A DNA stretch of 64,000 nucleotides, taken from positions 9,238,001-9,302,000 of the forward strand of contig NC_134764.1 of NCBI RefSeq assembly GCF_050436995.1, read 5' to 3'. The notes beneath the pieces were generated by a model. It saw only the letters and a list, made by a program, of their open reading frames with translations. It made no database searches and had not been told where the DNA came from. This document shows positions 1 to 9,840 of the stretch, in pieces (the stretch's first letter is position 1; every line of letters starts with the position of its first letter). A program made the position numbers and the translations under genes. The stretch comes from Anticarsia gemmatalis (lineage: Eukaryota; Arthropoda; Insecta; Lepidoptera; Erebidae).

Positions 1-45
1 GTAGGTAATTCGAGTTTTTTAATAAATTTAGTCTTTAACCTCGAA

Positions 46-3000
46 ATGAATAGAAAAGATTCAATATTAAAAAGTGTTCGTAAGAGAACAAATGCAGGCC
101 AAAAAGAAGATGGTGGTGAGTAATTATTATTGTAGATAAGTAGCTAATGGTACATAATAATCATTCACTTCGCGTAGATACCTATTATACTTACGATCGC
201 ATTGTGCGTGCGGGTGACATTATCTACTTATGTGTGGATGAACTTTTAGGTATTTACCTACCTATACTTGTCTGTTAAATTTACTTTATGCCCGGCTTGC
301 TACTTATACTTTTAATTCAGAACAAGTTGATAAGTAGGTGTCTAGAAAGACAGAAAAACTTTAAATTATTTGGAACTAACCTACCTGCTATCTGACTATA
401 CCGTCGACCGTTCTTACTTATTTTTCACCTCTTTACATTTTCTTGTTTTGCCAGAAAAAGAAGATGACGGTGCGCCTCTTAATAATGATAATAGTTATTC
501 ATATCTTTCAAAGAAATTTAAGAGGAGTGATAACATTATAAGGATGGTTCAGAAAGACTATTTGAATGAAAACTCTCGTCAAACAGCTCAAAGTAAAATA
601 GGTGAGTACACGTATAAATACTAGGTTTCAACATTATATCCTCATTGTTTTTTTGCAGTTCTCGTTGTTAGAAACAATCAGCAGTTTCACACAAAATGTT
701 AATACTTACTTAACCAAAATGTGTGAAACAGCTGATTTGTTTTATCGCGCTTTCTCACGAGACCCTTTATTGCAAGTAGCCTGATATTATAGGTAGAACG
801 TGAAGCCTAAGGTACGATTCAGACCAAACGGCTCGGACCGGACGGCATCGGATCGGAGCCGTACGGCTACCGCGGCAGCCGTACGGCTGCCGCGACGGCC
901 GATCGGCTGCCGCGACGGCCGGTCGGCTGCCGGTGACACTTCGCGGTGCATGCATGTTCATAAATATGAACTGTCATTACTGTTGATACATTTCAATGTT
1001 CTTTACCGTATTGTAAAATGCCGTCCGATGCCGTCCGGTCCGAGCCGTTTGGTCTGAATCGTACCTTAAGGATCAGGGATCCTACTTCCTAGTAATCCTG
1101 TGAAACTGTGATGTTTTTTACTCTTTCACGCAAAAAAGTACTTATGGGATTTGGAAATGAGTTAAAATGAAATTGATTCCCGTGGAATAATTTTTGAGTT
1201 GTGATGAGTGAAACCTCTGACAACAGCTAGTATAATATATACTCAACGACTCGTTTTTATTTCAGATGATGAAAATCAACAATCTTGTACGTCATCTCCA
1301 ATCAGAGAAATGTCTCCAGAAACGGAAAAATTGTTTAATATTTTGTCAAACGAACTGCTTGAAGACCCTTATGTTGAACCCTGCCCTGGAAATCCACTTC
1401 AGGGAATCGGTAGTATTAAAGACAGTTCTCCAAACTTCTATAAACAATATCCTTTTCGAACTATAGATTTGAATGAAAAGAAAATATATGTGGAGGCAAG
1501 CGACAGTAATGATGAGGAAACAGTAAGCCCTTTTAAGCCTAAAGATGTCATCTTTATTTCGGGGTCAAAATGCACAGAAGTTCAGTGCAATGACAATTCT
1601 GAAGGTCGACAAGAAACATTTGTCGAAGCAAGTGATGACGAGGAATTAGGCTCTTGTTTACAGCCAGATTGCATGCACGAAGTACGCAACTTGAAAGATC
1701 GGGAAACTCCTATTATTTTAAAGAGTAATAATGAAGAAACCGAAGTTAACAAATTGCCAACCTATGTTACTCAAATTGCTTCTGGTGAAGATTTTCAAAA
1801 CCCAATATCTGAAGGTAAAGTAATCATTATTATTAATTATTATGTTTGCGGCTTACTCACGTAACTGTTTGACGAGGAACTTGACTAGACTGTCGCGCCG
1901 CTACTGACTACCGCGCCGTCGCCACGGCGCGGTCGCGGATTGCTGCTCATGAATATGAGCCTCTAGCATGGCTTGAAACTAGTCGAGTTCCTCGTCAAAC
2001 AGTTACGTGAGTAAGCCGCAAACATATTAATAATTAATTTAGTATGTCTCACGAAAGTTTTAATACAATCATTATTATTATTATTTTTTAAAATGCAATA
2101 ATCAACATCTTAATTTTATTATAAATCTTTCAGATAATGATGACGTTACTAGTCCAACGCTCCTTTCGAATTTGTCAATTCCTCCGCCATCATATTCACC
2201 TTTGACTCCACATATATCGAAGAGTGTTTTTAATGATACGCACATTGCATTGGAAAACATAGTTGAAGAACCATCACCGATATTAGAAGATCGTGATATA
2301 CTAATATATAACAGTGATGACAGCGTAAAAGATCCAGATTTTGTAGCACAAAATTGCACAGATTCAGAAAGTGACACTGATTGTGATGAAGTAAGGATCA
2401 TAACTTCAGAGGTATTAATCCATTCTTCGAATAAGGCAACTGAAAAAGTAAGATCAACGGAGAGACTTAATGTTGATGATGGAATCAAAGATGTTATTGA
2501 AGAAATAGAAAATATAACAGAAAAGAACACCGAAGGAAATAAAGAAGAGGAAAAACAAATTAATGACGGACAAGAAAATGCTAACGATATAGAATGCATT
2601 TTAGAGAATGTGCCAGAAGACAAAATATATGAAGGTCGTAAAAAAAGAGGAAGAAAACTGAAACAAAAATACAATCGTCAGGAAACTAAAGAAAGGAAAT
2701 ACAAAAATTTACCTTACCAAACTAAAAAGAAGGAAGTTCCATCTAAAAAATTCATAGATTTTAAATGTTCATGCAAAAAGGATTGTGCTAATTTAATTTC
2801 AAAAGAAGATAGGGAACGGGAATTTCATAAATTCGTACATCTTAGATCATACGAATCTCAACTTTTATACATAGCATCTAACATTACAGAAAGCCAAAAG
2901 AAACGAAGTTACGTTACATTATGTTCACCGTCGAAGAGGAAACCTCGAGAATTTATTCGAAAGTACACCCTTAACAGCATCCCTGTTTGTCGAGATATGT

Positions 3001-4442
3001 TTTGTGGAACGCTGCAAATATCACCTCAAAGAGTTACTGTCACTCTTCGGAAAAAACGCAATGAAGATGAAATTAAAGATAGAAGAGGAGAGAAAGCAGG
3101 AGGATGGAATAAAACGCCAGAAAGACATATTGAGCTTATTATAGATGTTATCAAAAGGTTGCCAAAATACGAGTCACATTATCGTAGAGAAAAGAACTGC
3201 GATGTTTTATATCTGCAGCCAGGAATGACGGTACCAAAAATTTACGAATTGTTCAAAACAGAATTTGAAAAAATATTTGGAAAAGATGAAAAATGTCCGT
3301 CCTTCAATACTGTTAGACAAGTTTTCGTACAAAAATTCAATTTGAGGTGCAAGAGCCTTAAAAAAGACACTTGTAACAAATGTGATCTTTATAAAATGGC
3401 ATTGAAAAATTCTACTACCTCAACTGAAAGAGCAAGTGCCCAAAGACAAAAAGAAGAACACCATAAAATTGCCGAAGATTTAAGGAAGAAGATGAACGAA
3501 GATTTTGAACAGGCTAAAACTTGTGTAGAAACTGAATGTCTGACTTACGATTTGGAGAAAACGTTGCCGTTACCTAGAATACCGACCAATATCGTTTTCT
3601 ACAAACGGCAGTTATGGGTGTATAACTGTGGTATACACTCGGCTTCCAACGATGTTGGACACTGTTTTGTTTGGGCTGAAAGCGAGGCTGGTCGAGGGGC
3701 CCAAGAAGTGGGTTCATGTTTGAGAAAATATATTAAGTGCATGCTACTTCCTACAGTAAAAAATTTGATCTTGTGGAGTGACTGTTGCGGGGGTCAAAAT
3801 AGGAACATAAAAATCGTTTTGATTTTAAAAGCTTTATTAAGTAACCACCCCACTCTGGAGACAATTAGCTTCCGGTACCTAGAATCAGGACACACTTTCC
3901 TTCCGAATGACAATGATTTCGCAAAAATAGAGACTCGACTCAAGCAATATGAAAGGATATACTCCGTGGATGACTATATTTCTATTATGAAACAATGCAA
4001 AACCAAAAACCCTTTACAGGTGCATAAAATGGAAAATTGTGATTTTTTTGGATCTCAAAAACTAGAGAAGAACATAGTTAATAGAAAAATATTTAATGAT
4101 AAGAGCAAAGTAAACTGGCTAAAGACAAAAGAAATTTTAATCACAAAAAAGAGTCCACATTCTTTGTTCATGAGAACTTCCTTTGATGAAGACTACAAAG
4201 AATTGAGCATTAAAAAGAAGTATAAAGGTGTTGCTTTGGCTGTAGTAGAAGAAGATTTGCAAGCATTATGGCCTTCAGGAAAACGGATTAACAAAAAGAA
4301 GTTAAACGATTTGAAATCGTTATTCCATCTTATACCAAATGATTGCATTGATTTCTATAAAAAACTGAAGGGAGACGACGCAATAATAGATGATATAGAT
4401 GGTTATTGTGATGAACCTGACTTTGATTTAGAGGAGGAGTAA
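46..4442 (+). CDS. Four-exon transposase-like protein, 1024 aa (spliced 46-115, 455-601, 1266-1814, 2134-4442)
   Basis: I do not know the exact function. The exons end at strong donors (GTGAGT at 116 and 602, GTAAAG at 1815) and begin after CAG/TTTCAG acceptors (454, 1265, 2133). All three introns are phase 1, and joining gives one open frame of 3075 nt. Residues 1-430 are acidic and low-complexity. About 420-465 is a lysine/arginine-rich stretch that could be a nuclear localisation signal. From C467 there is a cysteine-rich segment (C-S-C, then C-x4-C near 542), and a C-x2-C pair lies at 669/672. The C-terminal region has Y-D-L-E-K (D728), L-W-S-D-C-C-G-G-Q-N (D805) and G-H-T-F-L-P-N-D-N-D-F (D848/D850). 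I associate this pattern with a widespread family of uncharacterised insect and cnidarian proteins (DUF7869-type). The spacing suggests an RNase-H-fold DDD/E transposase, which is inference. The frame is intact. Whether it is an active transposon gene or a domesticated host gene cannot be told, because no flanking TIRs were seen and the left flank is cut by the window edge. Confidence 0.8.
811..1065. mobile_element. MITE with GC-rich core in intron 2 of the transposase-like gene
   Basis: The ends are inverted repeats of about 40 bp beginning GGTACGATTCAGACCAAACG and ending with its complement at 1065. Outside them are TAA on the left and TTA on the right. The core (about 850-945) is very GC-rich and made of repeating CGGCTGCCGCG units, unlike the AT-rich intron. 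The right half shares an AT-rich segment (about 960-1020) with the related element at 55880-56452. Class is not certain; the TWA-like flanks would suit PIF/Harbinger. Confidence 0.8.
1841..2025. mobile_element. MITE in intron 3 of the transposase-like gene
   Basis: Near-perfect terminal inverted repeats of about 47 bp begin TATGTTTGCGGCTTACTCAC at 1841 and mirror at about 1979-2025. The core is GC-rich and has a short CATGAATATGAG palindrome. It starts 27 nt after the exon 3 donor, so the intron has absorbed it without touching either splice site. The TSD is unclear because the flank is TTAAT-rich. Confidence 0.8.
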
Positions 4443-4463
4443 TGTAACTTTTGTATTTTTTTA

Positions 4464-4483
4464 AATAAAACCTAAATAATAAA
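4464..4483 (+). promoter_or_regulatory. Polyadenylation signals of the transposase-like gene
   Basis: Two AATAAA hexamers (4464-4469 and 4478-4483) lie 22 and 36 nt after the TAA stop at 4442. The position suits a very short 3' UTR. Confidence 0.6.
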
Positions 4484-4485
4484 CA

Positions 4486-5144
4486 TTTTTGAGTTTTATT
4501 TTTGTCATACTATGGAACATTTTTGCAATTTTATTTCTGCGCCTTATACGGCTAAGTCCATACAAAATTTATTTTGTAATAATGATTCACGCACATGTTT
4601 TCTTGAATATCTACTAAACTATAAAATTTTATTTACTAAATACATGCATTTAAATTAGTTTAGTACACTTAGAATATCGTAAAATTAAAAATACAACATT
4701 TAGTATTACATAGCCAGAGAAATACCGCATTAAACTTTAAACTCTATTATCTCCAAATGAGGTTTCTGTGGACTGAATCATTTTTGCAGAAAGCGGTCCA
4801 TTTGTAGGAGAGTTAAAAGCGAAAATCTAGTGTCAGTCGTCACTTCTTAAGAATCAATGAATTCATATCACTTTATCATTTATTTATTTTGTTCAGTGAT
4901 GTACTTTAAATAATTGCTCTACCACTAACTTGAAATAGGTTTATGCGAAAAGCTAGCAGTAGCTTAACATTGTAAAGAAAAATATCCTCAAAGTTATTGA
5001 TGACAGAAATCTTTCACAAACTCAAAAGTAATATAGCAAGAAATATTAGCTACAAGAACACTACTACGATCTCGAAAGGGTCGGGAAACTTTAAAACTAT
5101 TGATTCATATAGTTTCAAACTTATACCAGTGGAAGTTTAAACTG
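4486..5144. other. Intergenic, nothing recognised
   Basis: AT-rich sequence after the first gene. No long open frame, repeat pair or RNA gene was seen. Confidence 0.5.
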
Positions 5145-5740
5145 TAAGGCTTGGTGCCCACTGTCGGCTCATCACGGCTGAACAAGACTGTCTTGGCATG
5201 CCGAGGCATTCATATGCCTGAAGTAGGCACTTGACGACGCATAGAAACTCATTGGCAGTGGAAGGCATATTATAGAGGCTCAAAAATTATTTGACTGCGT
5301 AAAGCATGCTTTTTGCTAAAGCATACCTTAGAACATCTTCTACTGTATCTCATTTGCAACATTGCAAATGTCAATAATTTAAACTAAGGACCAGGCGGTT
5401 GAAGATTTTTCTCTTTCAACTCTAATTTTGCAACAATTATGACTTTAACATCAAATTTTTTCCCTTTTCTTATAGCTCAAAGAGCTGTCACCCTAGGTGC
5501 TAGGAAAGTTGATGCTGAAAGGCCAGCAAGCCAGGATCCGGCCGTTGAGATTTCATTCTTAAGCACGTCGGGGGATGCTTGAGGACTACCAGGCATTCAG
5601 CTGTCACTACGTGTCTGTGCGCATTTACACACAAATATATTACACAGACGGAACGCTTTGCCGCATCAATAGTGGATGCCTCGGCATCCCGGGACAGTCT
5701 TAATATGACGTACCGTGCCGATAGTGGGTGCCCAGCCTTA
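5145..5740. mobile_element. TIR element, about 596 bp
   Basis: The left end TAAGGCTTGGTGCCCACT and the complement of the right end (TAAGGCTGGGCACCCACT) match, and weaker matching continues inward for about 75 bp, including a shared GCATGCCGAGGCAT-like block and AAGACTGTC. The interior has no transposase frame, so it is non-autonomous. The ends resemble PIF/Harbinger termini with TAA/TTA flanks, but no clean TSD is visible. Confidence 0.7.
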
Positions 5741-6740
5741 AGAGTTATTTGAAAAGGGTTTCTCGTGTTTATACACCGTGCAAGTTAAAAGTTGTATTAT
5801 TTCTGATTCTCTATAGATTTCGCAGTTAGCGGGTTCAAAGATCTTAGTTTGTTGCTATTTTATTTGCTGGTGGCGTCACTTTGCTGCATTTGATTTATAG
5901 TAATTCTTAAACTTACTTCTTATTTTTGAAGGAATGATAGTGGTTAGAATGATAGTATAAGTATCTTTGTTATTAATCTTTCTTTGTATTTAAGTTTCTG
6001 CAGTTAGAAAGAAAAAGTTATTTTTGTTCCAAATGAAAATCGGAAGTAGCTTATGGAAGATAATCGATAATATATAGTTGCTTTTACTGTAACATCAAAA
6101 GCAACTACAAATACTTAGGACATAAATTATTTGATACTTATCTAGATGTGTTGAATCCGAGCCTTAACATGATTATAGAGGTAAATAACTTTCCAAAATT
6201 TTTGGGTGAAAATGTTCGTACAATGTTAATCTTGACACCAGCAATTAAAGCCAAAAAATAATAAAAATAAAGTAATGACGTAGAAAAAAGGTATTTCTGT
6301 TTCGTACCTCTACCCTCTTGAGATATAATAATTACTGTGAGTACTTCCATTGTTGAGTCGAGAGCACTTGTCTCGCGTAATGAGAAACTCTTCGAACGAA
6401 GTGGTGTAAAATGTTTTAGTGATCTATGGTATTTTTTGGTGTTGTTTTTAGGGGGTTTTTGTAACCTTAAACCTTGAAATGTTAGGTTTTTATTTCCAGA
6501 TATAAGATTTGTTAATTGTCTGTGATAAAGTGTTGTGTATATTATCTAAAGTATATCTCCTGCCGTTGTGAAGGAAGACTTAATGAGAATACTATTGAAT
6601 TATTGAATGAATGAATGAATCAAACCTTCTTAGACGTAGTTTAAAGCAAAAATTAAAAAGGGTAAAAATAAAGTCATAGTACTTTACGTTTGAAAAACAC
6701 AGATTGTGAATTATAATAAAATGTAATAATAATACATAAA
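5741..6740. other. Intergenic, nothing recognised
   Basis: AT-rich. Apart from a few ATGA/GAAT repeats near 6604-6620 nothing stands out. Confidence 0.5.
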
Positions 6741-6865
6741 CATTCTTGGACAACTCACACACGGTAATCCGATTCCAAACCAAGCAGAGCTAGTAACCAG
6801 ACAACTGGTAAACATAATAATATACTTCTAAATACATACTTGTACAGATACATTGACAACAAAAC
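6741..6865 (-). mobile_element. SINE fragment, same family as 23717-23962
   Basis: The stretch with GGACAACTCACACACGG, GATTCCAAACCAAGCAGAGC and ATACTTCTAAATACATACTT matches the body of the tRNA-headed SINE at 23717-23962 nearly word for word. The tRNA-like head is missing here, as expected of a 5'-truncated copy. Confidence 0.7.
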
Positions 6866-7629
6866 AACTTAAATATGAATCAAAATATATTATACTCAAC
6901 TTACAATATTTTTCTAAGAAGTACCACTATTTACGACAATACTAGGAACTAATAACTTTTACCAGGTGGTAAAGTGTTTACGCACTCAAATTGCTTCATA
7001 AACAATGCACTCATGCTCACATCTCACATATTACTCTTATATACTCCGTGACAGGCTTCAATAAAACTTATATCACAGTTTACAACTTATTTCATAGATA
7101 ACACAAATATTGTGAGCTTAGGGTCCAAGGTAAGGTCTCATTGAAAGCGATTTTTTTTGTACAATTAATAAACATTACAATTAGTGTTCATTGCAAGTAA
7201 ACTCGCCAAACTTTGACGTTTGATGGCGATTGATCGATTTTTGATTGTAAAGCTTTGTAATTGTATTGATATTTCCGATGAATTAAAAACGTTGATTTTT
7301 AACTTTCCGGGAGATTGTGTATAAATGAAAAAATAGTAATTTTCACTGGAATACTATAAACTGTGCTCCTAGCAAATATTATCGTATTCGGTTTATCTGT
7401 TCTCGCTTAATAAAGATAGCCCAATATAGTCTAGTAGTCTAATGTTTAGTTATGTAACTTGAACTAATACACATCATGATAATAATATAACACTTTCTGA
7501 AGATCTTTAACTTCACATTCACAAAAACCTTTATTAAAAATTATATTAATATGCCGCGTGTTTGCACCTGTGTTTGCGACATAATCAAAGACTGGATGAC
7601 ATGGACTTTATTGTAGTTTATAAAATAAA
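6866..7629. other. Intergenic, nothing recognised
   Basis: AT-rich sequence between a SINE fragment and a large foldback element. No coding or RNA signal was seen. Confidence 0.5.
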
Positions 7630-8130
7630 ATGCCACCAAAAACATTCTGTAAAAACCTCAAGTCTCGCAGCTCAGTCTTTCTGGCGTAAAAAGTGGTGAG
7701 ATCTATATAATACCAAGTCGATTAATCTATTTCGTCTCTACTTAAAGGACCTGCTGTCTTAAGTTATAACATATGTTATTATCACGCCAGTATTAAAAAT
7801 ATTTTACGTTTAAAACAAATAGATCGACCTGGCCATCGCATGATTTGTATGTATTACACTACACAGCACGACGAGAAGTTAAATGCTCCCGAAATTTTAA
7901 TGGCGAATTTGTGTTTTCATGCGATGACCAAGTCGATCTATTTGTTTTAAACGTAAAATATTTTTAATACTGGCGTGATAATAACATATGTTATAACTTA
8001 AGACAGCAGGTCCTTTAAGTAGAGACGAAATAGATTAATCGACTTGGTATTATATAGATCTCACCACTTTTTACGCCAGAAAGACTGAGCTGCGAGACTT
8101 GAGGTTTTTACAGAATGTTTTTGGTGGCAT
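7630..8130. mobile_element. Foldback element with 214-bp arms
   Basis: Positions 7630-7843 and 7917-8130 are reverse complements with only two mismatches (in the CGACCTGGCC / GGTCAAGTCG part near the loop), around a 73-nt spacer. The termini are ATGCCACCAAAAACATTC and its complement. No frame is present and no clear TSD is seen. It is either a foldback-type MITE or a locally inverted duplication. I recall the arm sequence as common in Lepidoptera, which favours a mobile element. Confidence 0.85.
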
Positions 8131-8150
8131 CTCACTTCTTTTTGTAGAAC

Positions 8151-8450
8151 GAACATAAGTCCAATTTGTATGGAAATACGTTTTTTCTTATAATTCAACA
8201 TATTTTCCTATGGGAATGTCGTTTAGTTTCATGGGCTAAACACCCTTAGCCACCCTATATCCCGTCCCGTTATGCCTCATATAGTAGGTACCTATCTACA
8301 CCTATTATTTATTATTTTCTACAGTAATAATGATTCATTAACTGCAAATGTAACTTTGTATAATCTTATACATTTATAAGAGATTAGAAAGTTATTGTTG
8401 CAGTTAGTGTATTTAAAAAACTAAACCGAAAATAGAATCGAATTTTTAAT
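8151..8450. repeat. Direct repeat copy 1 (partner 9134-9420)
   Basis: Starts GAACATAAGTCCAATTTGTA and shares order and wording with 9134-9420 at roughly 85% identity by eye, with small indels. Its right third is an imperfect palindrome built on AACTGCAAATGTAAC and its complement. Confidence 0.8.
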
Positions 8451-8537
8451 CTCGAGTAAATATTTCAAGCCAGACTCGACAATAGATACTCAATCTTTTT
8501 TAAATTAATCAAACTTGTTTTTAAATTAATAAATTTA

Positions 8538-8947
8538 TCTATAAATATATAAAACTCAAAGGTGTTTGACTGACCTAGATTTTAGACCGATCGGGCTGAG
8601 ACTTTGCATGCAAAGAGCTACAATGACGTTAGTATCCCCTAAGAAAGGATTTTAATAGATTTCATCCCTCAAGGGATAAAATAGGGAATGAAAATTTGTA
8701 TAGAACTTTGTAAATTTTGAACCGATTGGACTGAGTCTCGCATGCATAAAGCTACTATGACGTAGGTGTCCGCAAAGAAAGGATTTTAACAAATTTCACC
8801 TTTAAGGGGATAAAATAGGTGTGAAAGTTGTAGAAATCTTTTAGGATTTTCGACTGATTGAACTGAAATTAATCTAGATCCCCACATAGGATACTTTTAA
8901 CTACGGCAAAACCTTTTGACTCCGACAAAGTCGCGGGTGGAATATAG
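8538..8947 (+). mobile_element. Short non-autonomous Helitron, 3' end decayed
   Basis: The left end reads A|TCTATAAATATATAAAAC, a Helitron-type 5' TC terminus after an A. The right end has a degenerate hairpin (GACTCCGACAAAGTCGCGGG) followed by ATAG|T where CTAG|T would be expected. Internally it holds two diverged repeats of an ACCGAT...GGGCTGAG...AAGAAAGGATTTTA block (about 8587-8660 and 8721-8800). It has no coding capacity. Confidence 0.6.
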
Positions 8948-9133
8948 TAATATACTTATTATTAGTGTTCTTTCTTTCATCGTGGTATTTTCGACCAATT
9001 TGGTATATTTATTTTTTAGATTTTGGTACTTAAAGAGATGTCCAATCGTGTGATTTTCGTAATCTATACATAATACATACAAGGGACACGAGAAGGGTCT
9101 GTTCAACCCAGGCAACTGAACAACCTTTCTCTA

Positions 9134-9420
9134 GGAACATAAGTCCAATTTGTATGGAAACACGTTTTTTTCCATAATTCAACATCTTTTCCTATGAATG
9201 TTGTTCAGTTTCATGGGCTAAACACCCTTAAGTTATGCCTCATATAGTAGGTACCCATCTAGACCTATTATTATTATTATTTTCTATTACTACAGTGATA
9301 ATGATTTACTAACTGCAAATGTAACCTTGTAATCCTATACATTTATATCGGATTACAAAGTTATTTATGCAGTTAATGTATTTAGAAAACTGGACCGAAA
9401 TTAGAAAATATTTGAATTTT
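9134..9420. repeat. Direct repeat copy 2 (partner 8151-8450)
   Basis: Second copy of the unit beginning GGAACATAAGTCCAATTTG. Its right part (about 9309-9382) is a clearer imperfect palindrome: AACTGCAAATGTAACCTTG against CAAAGTTATTTATGCAGTT. Confidence 0.8.
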
Positions 9421-9439
9421 CCCATGATTAAGACACTAA

Positions 9440-9840
9440 ACCCTATTTGTATTCTAAATTTGAAGCTTCTATGTCTGCTAGAAGTACCTTATACTTTTGA
9501 TGATCGGTGAGTCAGTGAGTCAGTGAGTCAGTGAATCAGTGAGTGACAAAATTCAAAAACTTTAACAAGTTGTTATTCTTAAACTACTGGTTCAAATTGA
9601 CTGAAATTTTAAATATACCGTGTTTATACAATGACTGATTAGTTGCTGCAAATTCAGGCTTCTTGTTTTATCCACAACGAAATTATAGGGGTGTCAAAAA
9701 TAGCCCGAATTGCTTCGAGAAAAGGATGGTACGGCCGTGCCGCTTTTTTTTGCTCGACTTGCGGGGGCACTTCCGTGCCCCCAGATCATCCCTTAACCTG
9801 AAGGTACATAGATGTATGAAATACACCCAAATTTCGGAAC
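9440..9840 (+). mobile_element. Element with GTGAGTCA tandem repeat and 3' GC hairpin
   Basis: A tandem array of the 8-mer GTGAGTCA (about five units, 9507-9546) is followed by AT-rich sequence, then by GGTACGGCCGTGCC (9728-9741) and a perfect 8-bp hairpin GGGGGCAC-TTCC-GTGCCCCC (9763-9782). I recall this arrangement from other lepidopteran sequence as one dispersed element, possibly Helentron-like. The boundaries are approximate. Confidence 0.5.

Noticed and set aside
2102..2674. 190-codon minus-strand frame opposite exon 4
   Set aside because: Shadow of the acidic, serine-rich part of the transposase-like protein.
9507..9546. CRISPR-like array
   Set aside because: Plain 8-bp tandem repeat without spacers, in a eukaryotic genome.
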